This document shows, one piece after another, positions 1 to 7,485 of a stretch of 14,050 nt of DNA. The stretch is from Clostridia bacterium (GTDB lineage Bacteria; Bacillota; Clostridia; TANB77; CAG-508). The notes under the pieces are model-generated. The model searched no databases and was not told the DNA's origin. It saw only the letters and a program-made list of their open reading frames with translations. Made by a program: the position numbers and the translations under genes. Position 1 is the first letter of the stretch, and each line of letters starts with the position of its first letter. The stretch spans positions 1 to 14,050 of the forward strand of contig JAAVXQ010000113.1 of NCBI GenBank assembly GCA_022790685.1. Direction: 5' to 3'.

Positions 1-426
1 ATGAATATTTATGGAAAAACTACTGATATAGTAAAAGTCTTCTTTTTAGATAATACATATAAAATTCAAGAACTTAGTTTTGAAGAATTATCTAAAATAG
101 TCTTCACTCAAGATGGAGACATTATATCAAAATATGGAAAGGATTTTGACAGTATCTCTGATATTTCTCAGTTAGAATCTAGATTATGGTATGGAAAGGA
201 CTCTGCTTTTCCTAATAATGATGAACTTTTTTCTCTTATGCTAGGAAAATATTTATTTAAACCGATTTTAGTAAAAAATGATTATGGAAAATATTATGTA
301 GTTAAAACTCATCCAAATAGAATCTATTATATTAATAAAGAAACAAATTTAGTTGAAAAAATTATAGGTCCTTCATACTCAATGAAAATTCTTACAAATA
401 TTGTTACTTCAGAAGATTTAATTTAA
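1..426 (+). CDS. Hypothetical protein, 141 aa, possibly 5'-truncated
   Basis: I do not recognise this protein. The frame is open from the first base, so the ATG at base 1 may be an internal methionine of a longer gene that begins outside the window; no ribosome binding site can be checked. The product is mixed charged/hydrophobic with no membrane segment, signal peptide or Cys/His metal cluster. The C-terminal half has short alternating hydrophobic stretches (KYYVVKTHPNRIYYI, about residues 97-111) that look like beta strands. It ends just before a strong bidirectional terminator and converges on the metal-ATPase operon, so it is a separate transcription unit. A cytosolic protein is likely; no function is assigned. 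Confidence 0.6.
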   Translation: MNIYGKTTDIVKVFFLDNTYKIQELSFEELSKIVFTQDGDIISKYGKDFDSISDISQLESRLWYGKDSAFPNNDELFSLMLGKYLFKPILVKNDYGKYYVVKTHPNRIYYINKETNLVEKIIGPSYSMKILTNIVTSEDLI

Positions 427-432
427 ATTTAA

Positions 433-472
433 AAATTAGATTTATATTATTAAAATAATATAAATCTAATTT
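433..472. terminator. Bidirectional intrinsic terminator between convergent genes
   Basis: A perfect 17-bp inverted repeat (433-449 and 456-472) encloses a 6-nt loop. T-rich DNA follows on the + strand, and the A-rich left flank gives a U-run on the minus strand. It lies between the converging 141-aa ORF and the ATPase gene and can serve both. Confidence 0.85.
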
Positions 473-488
473 GTTATCTTTTTTCCTT

Positions 489-2585
489 TTATTTTAAAAT
501 TCTTAAAGTATTAAAAATCGTAATTAATGTAACACCTACATCTGCAAATACTGCTTCCCACATATTTGCTATTCCTAAAACACTTAAAAGTAATATTAAA
601 GCTTTTATTCCTATCGCAAATATCAAGTTCTGTTTTATAATATCTCCTGTCTTTTTAGAAATTTTAATTGCATCTACAATCTTTTCTAAATTGTCTGTCA
701 TAATAACTACATCTGATGCCTCTATTGCAGATTCTGAACCAACACCACCCATTGAAATTCCAATATCTGAAATAGCAAGAACAGGTGAATCATTAATTCC
801 ATCTCCTACAAAAGCTACTTTACAATCTTTATTACTTTTTTCCTTTACTATTTTCTCCATTTCATTATACTTATTTTCTGGTAACATTTCTGCTTTTATG
901 TCAGTTATTCCAACAATCTTTCCTACTTCTTTTGCAACTTCTAGTTTGTCACCTGTAAACATTTTAGTTTTTATTTGCATAGCCTTTAATTTTTCTATCA
1001 TTTCTTTTGTTCCTGGTTTTATTTTATCTGATAAAACAACATAACCTATAATTTCTTGGTTAACTTTTATGAATATTTTGCTTAAACTTTCTTCACTTTT
1101 TTCTTCATAGCCTGTGAGTTCTTCATTTCCTATTAATATTTTATCTCCCTTTAATTCATAAGAAATCCCTTTTCCAGATATTTCTTTATAGTTTTCTACC
1201 TCATCTTTATTTACTTCTATATCAATTTCTTTTAATATGGATTTTGCTATAGGATGGTTAGAAAAGCTTTCTCCCAGCACTAAAAACTCTTTTAATTTTT
1301 CTATTGTGTATTTTTCATTTAGTACTTTTATTTCTTGTATTCCAAATTCTCCTTTGGTTAATGTACCTGTTTTATCAAAAACAATTTCTTTTACATTTTT
1401 TAAAGAATCTAAATAGTCACTTCCTTTTATCAATATTCCCTCTTTAGAAGATTTCCCTATTCCTGAAAAATAGCTAAGAGGAACAGAAATTGCAATTGCG
1501 CATGGACATGAAATAACTAAAAATATTAATGCCCTATATACACTTTGACTATAAGTCACCTCCTTTGATAGTATTGGTAAAAATACTGCTACTAATATTG
1601 CAAGTATTATTACTATTGGTGTATATATTTTAGCTGCTCTGTTTACAAAAGTTTCTGTCTTAGCTTTTTTATCTGAAGCGTTTTCAACTAATTCTAATAT
1701 TCTACTTACTGTACTATTTTCATATCTTTCTGTAACTTTAATTTCTATTATTCCATCTGTATTTATACTTCCTGATAAAACATTATCAGTTTCTTTAACT
1801 TTAGTAAGTTTACTTTCTCCTGTTAATGAAGCAGTATTTAAAGAAGTTTTCCCTTTAATTATAACACCATCTAATGGTATTTTTTCACCTTGTTTTACTA
1901 TAATTATATCTCCTACTTTTACTTCTTCTGGAGATACTTTATTTATATTTTCACCATTTTTTATATTTGCATATTCTGGCTTTATATTCATCAAATCTGC
2001 TATAGATTTACGTGTTTTATTAACAGCTTTATCTTCTAAAATCTTCCCAATTTCATAAAGAATAATAACCATTAACCCTTCAAAACGTTCTCCTACTAAA
2101 TATGCACCTATACAAGATACTGTTATTAAGAAACTTTCATCTATGCTTTTACTCCTAACTAATAATGTACAAGCGTTTTTAATTGTTCTATACAATAATG
2201 TTAGATATGCTGATATGATAAATACTTCCTTTAATATTTCTGGTATATTTAAAAGTAGACCTATTACGGCTAAAATAATTCCTACTATTAATCTTAAAAT
2301 TTCTAATTTTATTTTCGAATTTGCTGATTCTTCTTTTTTAGTGTTATAATCCGCAATTTCTTTCATAACTACTTCTGGCTCTAAAGAAAGTATTATTTTC
2401 TCCACTTCTTCTTTTGAAACATTTTCAGTATAATATGTTAGCTTTAATTTACTAAAATTGACATTAACATCTTTTAAGCCTTCTTTTTTAGATAATTTAT
2501 CTTGTATTTTGTTTGCACAGTTAGCACAATCAAGATTTTCTAATATATACTCACATTTCTTCAATATGCTCACGACCCTTCTCAT
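489..2585 (-). CDS. cadA: Heavy-metal-translocating P1B-type ATPase (Zn/Cd/Pb exporter, CadA/ZntA type)
   Basis: This integral membrane pump exports Zn(II), Cd(II) or Pb(II) using ATP. Domains in order: an N-terminal HMA metal-binding domain (DCANC, C20 and C23); membrane helices from about residue 95; the actuator loop TGES (255-258); the CPC ion site in a membrane helix (C360-P-C362); the phosphorylation motif DKTGT (D404); the P1B marker HP (H444-P445); and the hinge GDGIND (594-599). K661 and D682 in the last two helices match the ZntA pattern for divalent-metal (PIB-2) specificity rather than Cu. The length of 698 aa is normal. The start is uncertain: ATG 2585 overlaps arsR by 35 bp, whereas TTG 2564 (LKKCEYILENLDC) gives the usual family N-terminus with GAGAAGG upstream. 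It is coupled to the arsR gene and ends at the shared terminator. Specificity among Zn, Cd and Pb is inferred. Confidence 0.93.
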   Translation of the reverse strand: MRRVVSILKKCEYILENLDCANCANKIQDKLSKKEGLKDVNVNFSKLKLTYYTENVSKEEVEKIILSLEPEVVMKEIADYNTKKEESANSKIKLEILRLIVGIILAVIGLLLNIPEILKEVFIISAYLTLLYRTIKNACTLLVRSKSIDESFLITVSCIGAYLVGERFEGLMVIILYEIGKILEDKAVNKTRKSIADLMNIKPEYANIKNGENINKVSPEEVKVGDIIIVKQGEKIPLDGVIIKGKTSLNTASLTGESKLTKVKETDNVLSGSINTDGIIEIKVTERYENSTVSRILELVENASDKKAKTETFVNRAAKIYTPIVIILAILVAVFLPILSKEVTYSQSVYRALIFLVISCPCAIAISVPLSYFSGIGKSSKEGILIKGSDYLDSLKNVKEIVFDKTGTLTKGEFGIQEIKVLNEKYTIEKLKEFLVLGESFSNHPIAKSILKEIDIEVNKDEVENYKEISGKGISYELKGDKILIGNEELTGYEEKSEESLSKIFIKVNQEIIGYVVLSDKIKPGTKEMIEKLKAMQIKTKMFTGDKLEVAKEVGKIVGITDIKAEMLPENKYNEMEKIVKEKSNKDCKVAFVGDGINDSPVLAISDIGISMGGVGSESAIEASDVVIMTDNLEKIVDAIKISKKTGDIIKQNLIFAIGIKALILLLSVLGIANMWEAVFADVGVTLITIFNTLRILK

Positions 2586-2907
2586 ATATTTCTTTCACAT
2601 GATTATCATCTAATGAATAATATACTGTTTTTCCCTCTTTTCTATATTTTACAAGCTTAGCTTGCTTTAAAACTCTTAATTGATGTGATATTGCAGAGGG
2701 TGTAGAATTTGTTATACTTGCTATATCACAAACGCATAACTCTTCTTCTAAAAGTGCACATATTATTTTCATCCTTGTAGAATCTCCAAATACTTTAAAT
2801 AGCTCTGCTAAATCAAATATTGTTTCATCTGCCAAAAGTTTTGACCTTATTTCTTTTACTTTTTCCTCATTTACTGAGATTACTTCACATTCTAAGTTTT
2901 CTTCCAT
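2551..2907 (-). CDS. cadC: ArsR/SmtB-family metal-sensing repressor (CadC-like)
   Basis: This winged-helix dimeric repressor of the following P1B-ATPase releases DNA on binding Zn/Cd/Pb. I start it at ATG 2907 (118 aa): GAAAGGA at 2917-2923 is correctly spaced, whereas the in-frame ATG at 2949 falls at about the transcription start and has no Shine-Dalgarno. With this start the residue numbers coincide with Staphylococcus aureus CadC: C7, C58 and C60 (ELCVCD) of the alpha3N site, and D101, H103, H114 and E117 of the alpha5 site. Position 11, a cysteine in CadC, is serine here. The recognition helix follows (TPSAISHQLRVL, 69-80). The stop overlaps the ATPase reading frame, indicating translational coupling. 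Family and role are firm; the preferred metal is inferred. Confidence 0.93.
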   Translation of the reverse strand: MEENLECEVISVNEEKVKEIRSKLLADETIFDLAELFKVFGDSTRMKIICALLEEELCVCDIASITNSTPSAISHQLRVLKQAKLVKYRKEGKTVYYSLDDNHVKEIYEKGREHIEEM

Positions 2908-2916
2908 AAATCTATT

Positions 2917-2923
2917 TCCTTTC
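2917..2923 (-). promoter_or_regulatory. Ribosome binding site deciding the arsR start
   Basis: GAAAGGA on the minus strand lies 9 nt from ATG 2907. No comparable site precedes the upstream in-frame ATG 2949, which sits inside the operator. Confidence 0.75.
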
Positions 2924-2926
2924 ATT

Positions 2927-2956
2927 TGAATGTATGAATAGTTGTTCATATATTCA
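2927..2956. promoter_or_regulatory. ArsR-family operator palindrome
   Basis: A 12-6-12 inverted repeat has arms 2927-2938 and 2945-2956, with 11 of 12 pairs matching (mismatch 2932/2951) and a core of TATGAA-N6-TTCATA. The AT-rich TGAA/TTCA dyad is the known style of SmtB/CzrA/CadC operators. It begins at the -10 element and covers the expected start site, so bound repressor would block RNA polymerase. Confidence 0.85.
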
Positions 2957-2984
2957 TTATACGCTTGTGATCTTTAATTGTCAA
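2956..2984 (-). promoter_or_regulatory. Sigma-A promoter of the arsR-cadA operon
   Basis: Both hexamers are consensus: TTGACA (2979-2984), a 17-bp spacer, and TATAAT (2956-2961), read on the minus strand. Such a strong promoter suits an operon held off by a repressor until metal appears. Confidence 0.9.
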
Positions 2985-3106
2985 TATTATTTAAAAATTT
3001 TAATATTTTATATTTTTTCTTTTTTCTTTTGTATTTATATGAGATTATCTTTTATAAGAAGTATGTCTTAACAAACTCTAAAACCTTCTACTTATTTATC
3101 TTGCAT

Positions 3107-3143
3107 AAAAAAAGACGTTGATTATATTTCAACATCTTTTTTT
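3107..3143 (-). terminator. Intrinsic terminator of glyS
   Basis: The hairpin has A-tract/T-tract flanks: AAAAAAAGACGTTGA pairs with TCAACATCTTTTTTT around a 7-nt loop, with one wobble position. It starts 8 bp past the glyS stop codon. The stem is symmetric, so it can work in either direction. Confidence 0.85.
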
Positions 3144-3150
3144 ACTAAAC

Positions 3151-4533
3151 TTAAAATTCTAATTTACTTTCAATATATTCTTCTAATTCATCAATTTTAA
3201 TCCTTATTTGTTCCATAGTATCTCTATCTCTTACAGTAACCATTTCATCTTCTAAAGTTTCAAAATCTATTGTTACTGAATAAGGTGTTCCTATTTCATC
3301 TTCTCTTCTATATCTTTTTCCTATTGAACCTGCTTCATCATAATCACACATAAATTTTTTAGATAATTTGATATATACCTCTTCTGCTTTTTCACTTAGT
3401 TTCTTAGAAAGTGGAAGCACTGCAACTTTATATGGTGCTAATGCAGGATGCAAATGTAATACAACTCTTGAATCATCTTCTGCAATTTTTTCTTCTTCAT
3501 AACTATTACAAAGAAATGCTAAAGCTACTCTATCTGCTCCAAGTGATGGTTCTATACAATATGGAATATATCTTTCATTGGTTTCTGGATCTAAATAATT
3601 CATATCTTCTTTTGAAAATTCCATATGTTGTTTTAAGTCAAAATTAGTTCTATCAGCTATTCCCCAAAGTTCTCCCCATCCAAAAGGAAAACTAAATTCT
3701 ATATCTGTAGTTCCATTGCTATAATGTGATAATTCTTCTTTTGAGTGATCACGAAGTCTTATATTTTCTTCTTTCATTCCTAAGTTTAATAACCAATTTT
3801 TACAAAAGTCTTTCCAATAAGCATGCCACTCTAAGTCTGTTCCTGGCTTACAGAAAAATTCAAGTTCCATTTGCTCAAATTCTCTTGTTCTAAAAGTAAA
3901 GTTTCCTGGTGTTATTTCATTTCTAAAAGATTTTCCTATTTGAGCTATACCCATAGGAATTTTTCTTCTTGTGGTTCTCATTACATTTTTAAAATTTACA
4001 AATATACCTTGTGCTGTTTCTGGTCTTAAATATATCTCTGATTTTGCATCTTCTGTTACACCTTGAAAAGTTTTAAACATTAGGTTAAATTTTCTAATTT
4101 CTGTAAAATTATGTTTTCCACAATTTGGGCAATTTATGTTATTATCATCCATAAATTTTATCATCTCTTCATCTTTCATTCCATCTGCAACCATATCTTT
4201 TCCATGATCATGTGCCCATTCTTCAATTAGCTTATCTGCTCTATGTCTTGTTTTACATTCTTTACAATCAATTAATGGATCTGAAAATCCTCCAACATGT
4301 CCTGAAGCTACCCAAACTAAAGGATTCATTAATATTGCTGAATCTAATCCTACATTGTACTTGCTTTCTTGAACAAATTTTTTCATCCAAGCTTTTTTAA
4401 TATTATTTTTAAATTCTACTCCTAAAGGTCCATAGTCCCAAGTATTTGCTAAACCTCCATAAATTTCTGAGCCAGGATATATATATCCTCTTGATTTACA
4501 AAGTGCTACAATTTTTTCCATTGATTCTACCAT
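3151..4533 (-). CDS. glyS: Glycyl-tRNA synthetase, homodimeric (alpha2) class II type
   Basis: This cytosolic enzyme charges tRNA-Gly with glycine for translation. The 460-aa length and architecture are those of the Gram-positive dimeric GlyRS, not the GlyQ/GlyS tetramer. The N-terminus KSRGYIYPGSEIYGG (13-27) and YGPLG (34-38) are family hallmarks. The insertion holds two Cys pairs (C90/C93 and C135/C138) that resemble a zinc knuckle. RPETAQGIFVNF (170-181) and the motif 2 region FRNEITP (203-209) build the active site, and motif 3 lies in GADRVALAFL (about 330-340). An anticodon-binding domain ends the protein. ATG 4533 follows AGGAGG at 4542-4547. The gene stands alone behind a T-box leader, so it should be induced when uncharged tRNA-Gly accumulates. 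Confidence 0.97.
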   Translation of the reverse strand: MVESMEKIVALCKSRGYIYPGSEIYGGLANTWDYGPLGVEFKNNIKKAWMKKFVQESKYNVGLDSAILMNPLVWVASGHVGGFSDPLIDCKECKTRHRADKLIEEWAHDHGKDMVADGMKDEEMIKFMDDNNINCPNCGKHNFTEIRKFNLMFKTFQGVTEDAKSEIYLRPETAQGIFVNFKNVMRTTRRKIPMGIAQIGKSFRNEITPGNFTFRTREFEQMELEFFCKPGTDLEWHAYWKDFCKNWLLNLGMKEENIRLRDHSKEELSHYSNGTTDIEFSFPFGWGELWGIADRTNFDLKQHMEFSKEDMNYLDPETNERYIPYCIEPSLGADRVALAFLCNSYEEEKIAEDDSRVVLHLHPALAPYKVAVLPLSKKLSEKAEEVYIKLSKKFMCDYDEAGSIGKRYRREDEIGTPYSVTIDFETLEDEMVTVRDRDTMEQIRIKIDELEEYIESKLEF

Positions 4534-4620
4534 AAAAAATACCTCCTAAAAATAATTTTTAGCCTTGATACAAACTTTTAATATATTATACTTAGTTTTA
4601 TATATTAGGTTTAATATAAT

Positions 4621-4665
4621 ACAAAAAAAGCTTGCATCTCTAGCAAAAGCTAGGGACGTAAGCTT
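4621..4665 (-). terminator. Regulated terminator of the glyS T-box
   Basis: Arms 4649-4665 and 4628-4644 form a 17-position stem with two mismatches around a 4-nt loop. A run of seven U follows on the minus strand. Its 5' arm overlaps the antiterminator partner CGTCCCT, giving the mutually exclusive folds expected of a T-box. Confidence 0.9.
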
Positions 4666-4830
4666 ACATTTTACGCGGTTCCACCCTAATTGGTATTTTA
4701 TCTACCCACCTTAATTTATTTTTTGCTCCAAAGTTCCAAAATATATTCTTTATTACTTGTTTTCCACTAACACAAGTTCACTGTTAATAAACTTTCATAT
4801 ATTTCCTCTTTTTCATTGCAAAATATTAAT
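4621..4830 (-). promoter_or_regulatory. T-box riboswitch upstream of glyS (glycine)
   Basis: The leader RNA carries the hallmark T-box AGGGTGGAACCGCG (complement of 4674-4687), whose flanks can pair with CGTCCCT of the following terminator to form the antiterminator. Upstream lies a long AU-rich Stem I: AAAUAUAU with AUAUAUUU and UUUAUUA with UAAUAAA, capped by an ACUUGU/ACAAGU hairpin. The segment GGA-ACUUUGGAGC sits at the 3' base of Stem I, where T-boxes carry the specifier; GGA (complement of 4735-4737) is a glycine codon. A small Stem III follows (GGUA-N7-UACC). Uncharged tRNA-Gly should pair with specifier and T-box bulge and permit glyS transcription. The T-box call is firm; the specifier and Stem I fold are my reading. 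Confidence 0.92.
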
Positions 4831-4837
4831 TTAAAAT

Positions 4838-4866
4838 ATTATATAACTTTTTTTTGTATAAGTCAA
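4838..4866 (-). promoter_or_regulatory. Sigma-A promoter of the glyS leader
   Basis: Read on the minus strand: TTGACT (4861-4866), a 17-bp spacer, TATAAT (4838-4843). The expected start near 4830 puts the whole T-box in the leader. Confidence 0.87.
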
Positions 4867-4960
4867 CACCTTTAATATTTATCCTTTAATCTTACTTAAA
4901 CTTATATTTATTTTTAAAATTTTTACATTATGTAAATATATTTTCCACTTTTTAAAAAAA

Positions 4961-5046
4961 TTATTCACAGTCATTTTATGTGGATAATGTGGATAACTCT
5001 GTGAATAACTTATATTATGCTACTTTTTCGACATATTTTATTCACA
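4961..5046. other. Cluster of five DnaA boxes (candidate origin or DnaA-binding cluster)
   Basis: Five exact matches to the DnaA-box consensus TTATNCACA lie within 86 bp: 4961-4969 (+), 4979-4987 (-), 4988-4996 (-), 5000-5008 (-) and 5038-5046 (+). The second and third abut head-to-tail. The cluster is in AT-rich non-coding DNA between divergent glyS and the LTA-synthase-like gene, with T/A-rich sequence from 5047 that could unwind. No dnaA, dnaN or rpmH is in the window, so origin function is unproven; a DnaA-titrating or regulatory site is the alternative. Confidence 0.75.
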
Positions 5047-5276
5047 ATTTAATTACTTTTCTTTTACATTTCTGTTATATAATTATTTTTCTACTTTTTA
5101 TGTGTACAGCACACATTTTCGGTTTAATATACATTATATGTTGATATTTAAACATTTATCTTTGTTTGTCTTTTTGAAGTATACTTTTTTCGCTATTTTT
5201 CTTTCTTTTTTACTATATTTGTGATATAGTATTTGAGAATTAACGAATTTTGTAAAAAAATGAGGTATTAAAAGAA
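5047..5276. other. AT-rich intergenic region before the LTA-synthase-like gene
   Basis: No ORF with a credible start is seen here. The stretch is pyrimidine-rich on the + strand. It contains TGTG-TACAG-CACA near 5100-5115 and a perfect 8-5-8 inverted repeat at 5211-5231. It must contain the promoter of the downstream gene, but I cannot pick convincing -35/-10 boxes. Confidence 0.5.
5211..5231. repeat. Perfect 8-5-8 inverted repeat upstream of the LTA-synthase-like gene
   Basis: TACTATAT (5211-5218), TTGTG, ATATAGTA (5224-5231), 45 bp before the ATG. It could be an operator, as it includes a possible -10 TATAGT; a hairpin role is also possible. No T-run follows, so it is not a terminator. Confidence 0.5.
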
Positions 5277-7292
5277 ATGAATTCTTTGCATAACAAAAAT
5301 AAGGCTCTAACATTAAGTAGTAAACTGAAAAACACAAAATTATATTTAGAATTTATTAAATTAAAAGATTCAATAAATAATAATAAATATATAAAAAAAA
5401 TTAAAGAAACAAAAGTGTATAATTATTTGAGGGAAAATTACAAAAGTTTATTATCAAAAATTTTCGCTCTATTTTTCGTTCCTTTAGTTATTTTTTATTT
5501 TTCACAATTTTTTTGCAATGGAAAATTAGAATTCGAGAAACCTAGAATGAAAGCAAATTTTTTATTCATTTATGTTATAATCTTATTCATTTATGCAATA
5601 GTTGGAAAAATAAAACTCACATATTACATTTCTTTTATTTTGACTTTTATTATTGGAATTGCAAATCATTTTATAACTACCTTTAGAGGTACTCCTTTAG
5701 TTCCTTGGGATATTTTCTCAGTAAATGTTGCTCTTACTGTTTTGCCTACTTTTAAAATAACTTTTTCTAAGAATGCTTTTATTGGTACAATTATATTTAT
5801 TTTTGGTTTATTAGTTCTAAAAAAACTTCCAATAAAAAGTTTTAAAAATAATATTTTGAAAATTGCTTATAGATTAGTAGCTATATTTTTAGTTACAAGT
5901 TTCATTTTCCAATTTTATACTACAGATTTAATAGATAAATTTGAACTTGATGAAAATTGGGATCCTAAAGAAGAATATCATAATAATGGTTTAATTGCTA
6001 GTTTATTTAAACAATCTAGAAACTTAATTATTAGAGAACCTGATGGATATAATATTGAAACATTAAAAAAAATAGCTAATGATATTGAAATAGACTCTTC
6101 TTCTGATTCACTTACAAATTCTATTCAAAATACTATTACTGATGAATCTACTAACACTGAAACTTTATCTATTACTACTAATTCAGAACCTTATGAAACT
6201 CCTAACATTATAGCAATTATGAACGAATCTTTTGCAGATTTATCTGTTATAGATAAATTTTCTACTAATATAGAATATATGCCATTTTTTAAAAGTCTTA
6301 AAGAAAATACTGTAAAAGGTAATCTTCATGTTTCTATTTTTGGTGCAACAACACCTAATACAGAATGGGAATTTCTAACTTCAAATTCTATGGCATTTGT
6401 ACCATATAGAACTGTTCCTTATCAGCAATATATTTTTAGACCTTCATATTCTTTGGCATCAATTTTAAAAGATTATAATTATAGCACTTCTGCTATACAT
6501 TGTTACTATCCACAAGGGTATAATAGAAGTGTTGTATACCCTCTTCTTGGGTTTGAAACTTTTAAACATATTTATTCTCTAAATGATTTAAATTATATAA
6601 GAGAATATCCTGATGACTTAAGCACTTACAAAAATATTATTGAAATTTTTGAAAATAAATCCGAAAATGAAAAAATGTTTAATTTCACTTTAACAATGCA
6701 AAATCATGGAAGTTACACAGATGAAAGCTTTCCTAGTACAGTAGTAGTTGGTAATGGCGAATATCCTAGACTTAATCAATATTTGTCACTTATAAAAATC
6801 TCTGATGATTCTTTTAAATATTTAGTAGATTATTTTTCTAATGTAGAAGAACCTACTATTATCGTTATGTTTGGAGATCATCAACCTTATGTAGAAGATG
6901 AATTTTATGATAAACTTTTATCTTCATATGAAAATACTTCTTCAAAAGAAACCATTGAAAAAAAATACATAACCCCATACATTATTTGGGCAAATTATGA
7001 TTTTGACTATTCAAAATATCAAGCAAATGATATTTCTGTAAATTATCTTGCATCACTTATATTGGATATAGCAGGAATTAAAAAAACTCCTTATCTTCAA
7101 TTTTTAGATCAATTACGAGAAGAAATACCTATTATAACAGGTAATGGTTATATGGATAAAAATAAAATATATCATTCTTTTGATGAGGAAACAGAATATT
7201 CATCTTTAATAGAAAATTATCACTATTTACAATATAATAATATGTTTGATAATAATTCTAAATTAACAAATTTATTTGAAGTTTCTAAATAA
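5277..7292 (+). CDS. LTA synthase-family membrane phosphoglycerol transferase (sulfatase fold)
   Basis: This polytopic enzyme has an extracytoplasmic alkaline-phosphatase/sulfatase domain of the LtaS type. Such enzymes move glycerol-phosphate from phosphatidylglycerol onto a cell-surface acceptor. A 60-residue basic N-terminal tail precedes about five membrane helices (near 61-80, 94-110, 114-135, 166-184 and 199-214). A Ser/Thr/Asn-rich linker (about 272-308) follows, then the catalytic domain. Residues matching the LtaS active site are E317 (MNES), the presumed nucleophile T358 (GATTPNTE), R417 (YNR), H477 (NHG) and D533-H534 (FGDH). The 671-aa length is normal. ATG 5277 has a weak, distant GAGG, so the start is the least certain part. 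It is monocistronic, with a terminator at 7303-7331. It could be LtaS itself or a paralogue with another substrate. Confidence 0.87.
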   Translation: MNSLHNKNKALTLSSKLKNTKLYLEFIKLKDSINNNKYIKKIKETKVYNYLRENYKSLLSKIFALFFVPLVIFYFSQFFCNGKLEFEKPRMKANFLFIYVIILFIYAIVGKIKLTYYISFILTFIIGIANHFITTFRGTPLVPWDIFSVNVALTVLPTFKITFSKNAFIGTIIFIFGLLVLKKLPIKSFKNNILKIAYRLVAIFLVTSFIFQFYTTDLIDKFELDENWDPKEEYHNNGLIASLFKQSRNLIIREPDGYNIETLKKIANDIEIDSSSDSLTNSIQNTITDESTNTETLSITTNSEPYETPNIIAIMNESFADLSVIDKFSTNIEYMPFFKSLKENTVKGNLHVSIFGATTPNTEWEFLTSNSMAFVPYRTVPYQQYIFRPSYSLASILKDYNYSTSAIHCYYPQGYNRSVVYPLLGFETFKHIYSLNDLNYIREYPDDLSTYKNIIEIFENKSENEKMFNFTLTMQNHGSYTDESFPSTVVVGNGEYPRLNQYLSLIKISDDSFKYLVDYFSNVEEPTIIVMFGDHQPYVEDEFYDKLLSSYENTSSKETIEKKYITPYIIWANYDFDYSKYQANDISVNYLASLILDIAGIKKTPYLQFLDQLREEIPIITGNGYMDKNKIYHSFDEETEYSSLIENYHYLQYNNMFDNNSKLTNLFEVSK

Positions 7293-7302
7293 GAAAGCAT
7301 GT

Positions 7303-7340
7303 GAACAGTTTAAATTTTTTTTAAACTGTTCTTATTTTTG
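7303..7340 (+). terminator. Intrinsic terminator of the LTA-synthase-like gene
   Basis: GAACAGTTTAAA (7303-7314) pairs perfectly with TTTAAACTGTTC (7320-7331) around a T5 loop, and TTATTTTT follows. It begins 10 bp after the stop codon. Confidence 0.87.
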
Positions 7341-7424
7341 CTTTATCTGCTCTTATTTGTAAATATTTTCTTTTTATTTATTATCATATTAATAGTAAAA
7401 ACTTTATTTTTTTCCTAAAACTCA

Positions 7425-7453
7425 TTGACAAACTGTTAATAATGTTTTAAAAT
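7425..7453 (+). promoter_or_regulatory. Sigma-A promoter of the tRNA operon
   Basis: TTGACA (7425-7430), a 17-bp spacer, TAAAAT (7448-7453). It places the start about 25 bp before tRNA-His. Confidence 0.85.
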
Positions 7454-7485
7454 AAAATAGCACTGTGTGGTAAGTGCTAAAACAT

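Noticed and set aside
691..1044. 117-aa + strand ORF and other ORFs opposite cadA, glyS, alaS, the sortase and spoVT
   Set aside because: They are antisense shadows of strongly supported genes, with low-complexity hydrophobic translations and no Shine-Dalgarno.
2551..2949. Longer 132-aa ArsR beginning at ATG 2949
   Set aside because: ATG 2949 is only 7 bp from the end of the -10 box and inside the operator, about at the transcription start, with no Shine-Dalgarno. ATG 2907 has one, and its numbering matches CadC.
5134..5337. 67-aa minus-strand ORF in the region before the LTA-synthase-like gene
   Set aside because: It overlaps the start of the real gene, lacks a ribosome binding site and has a translation typical of AT-rich non-coding DNA.
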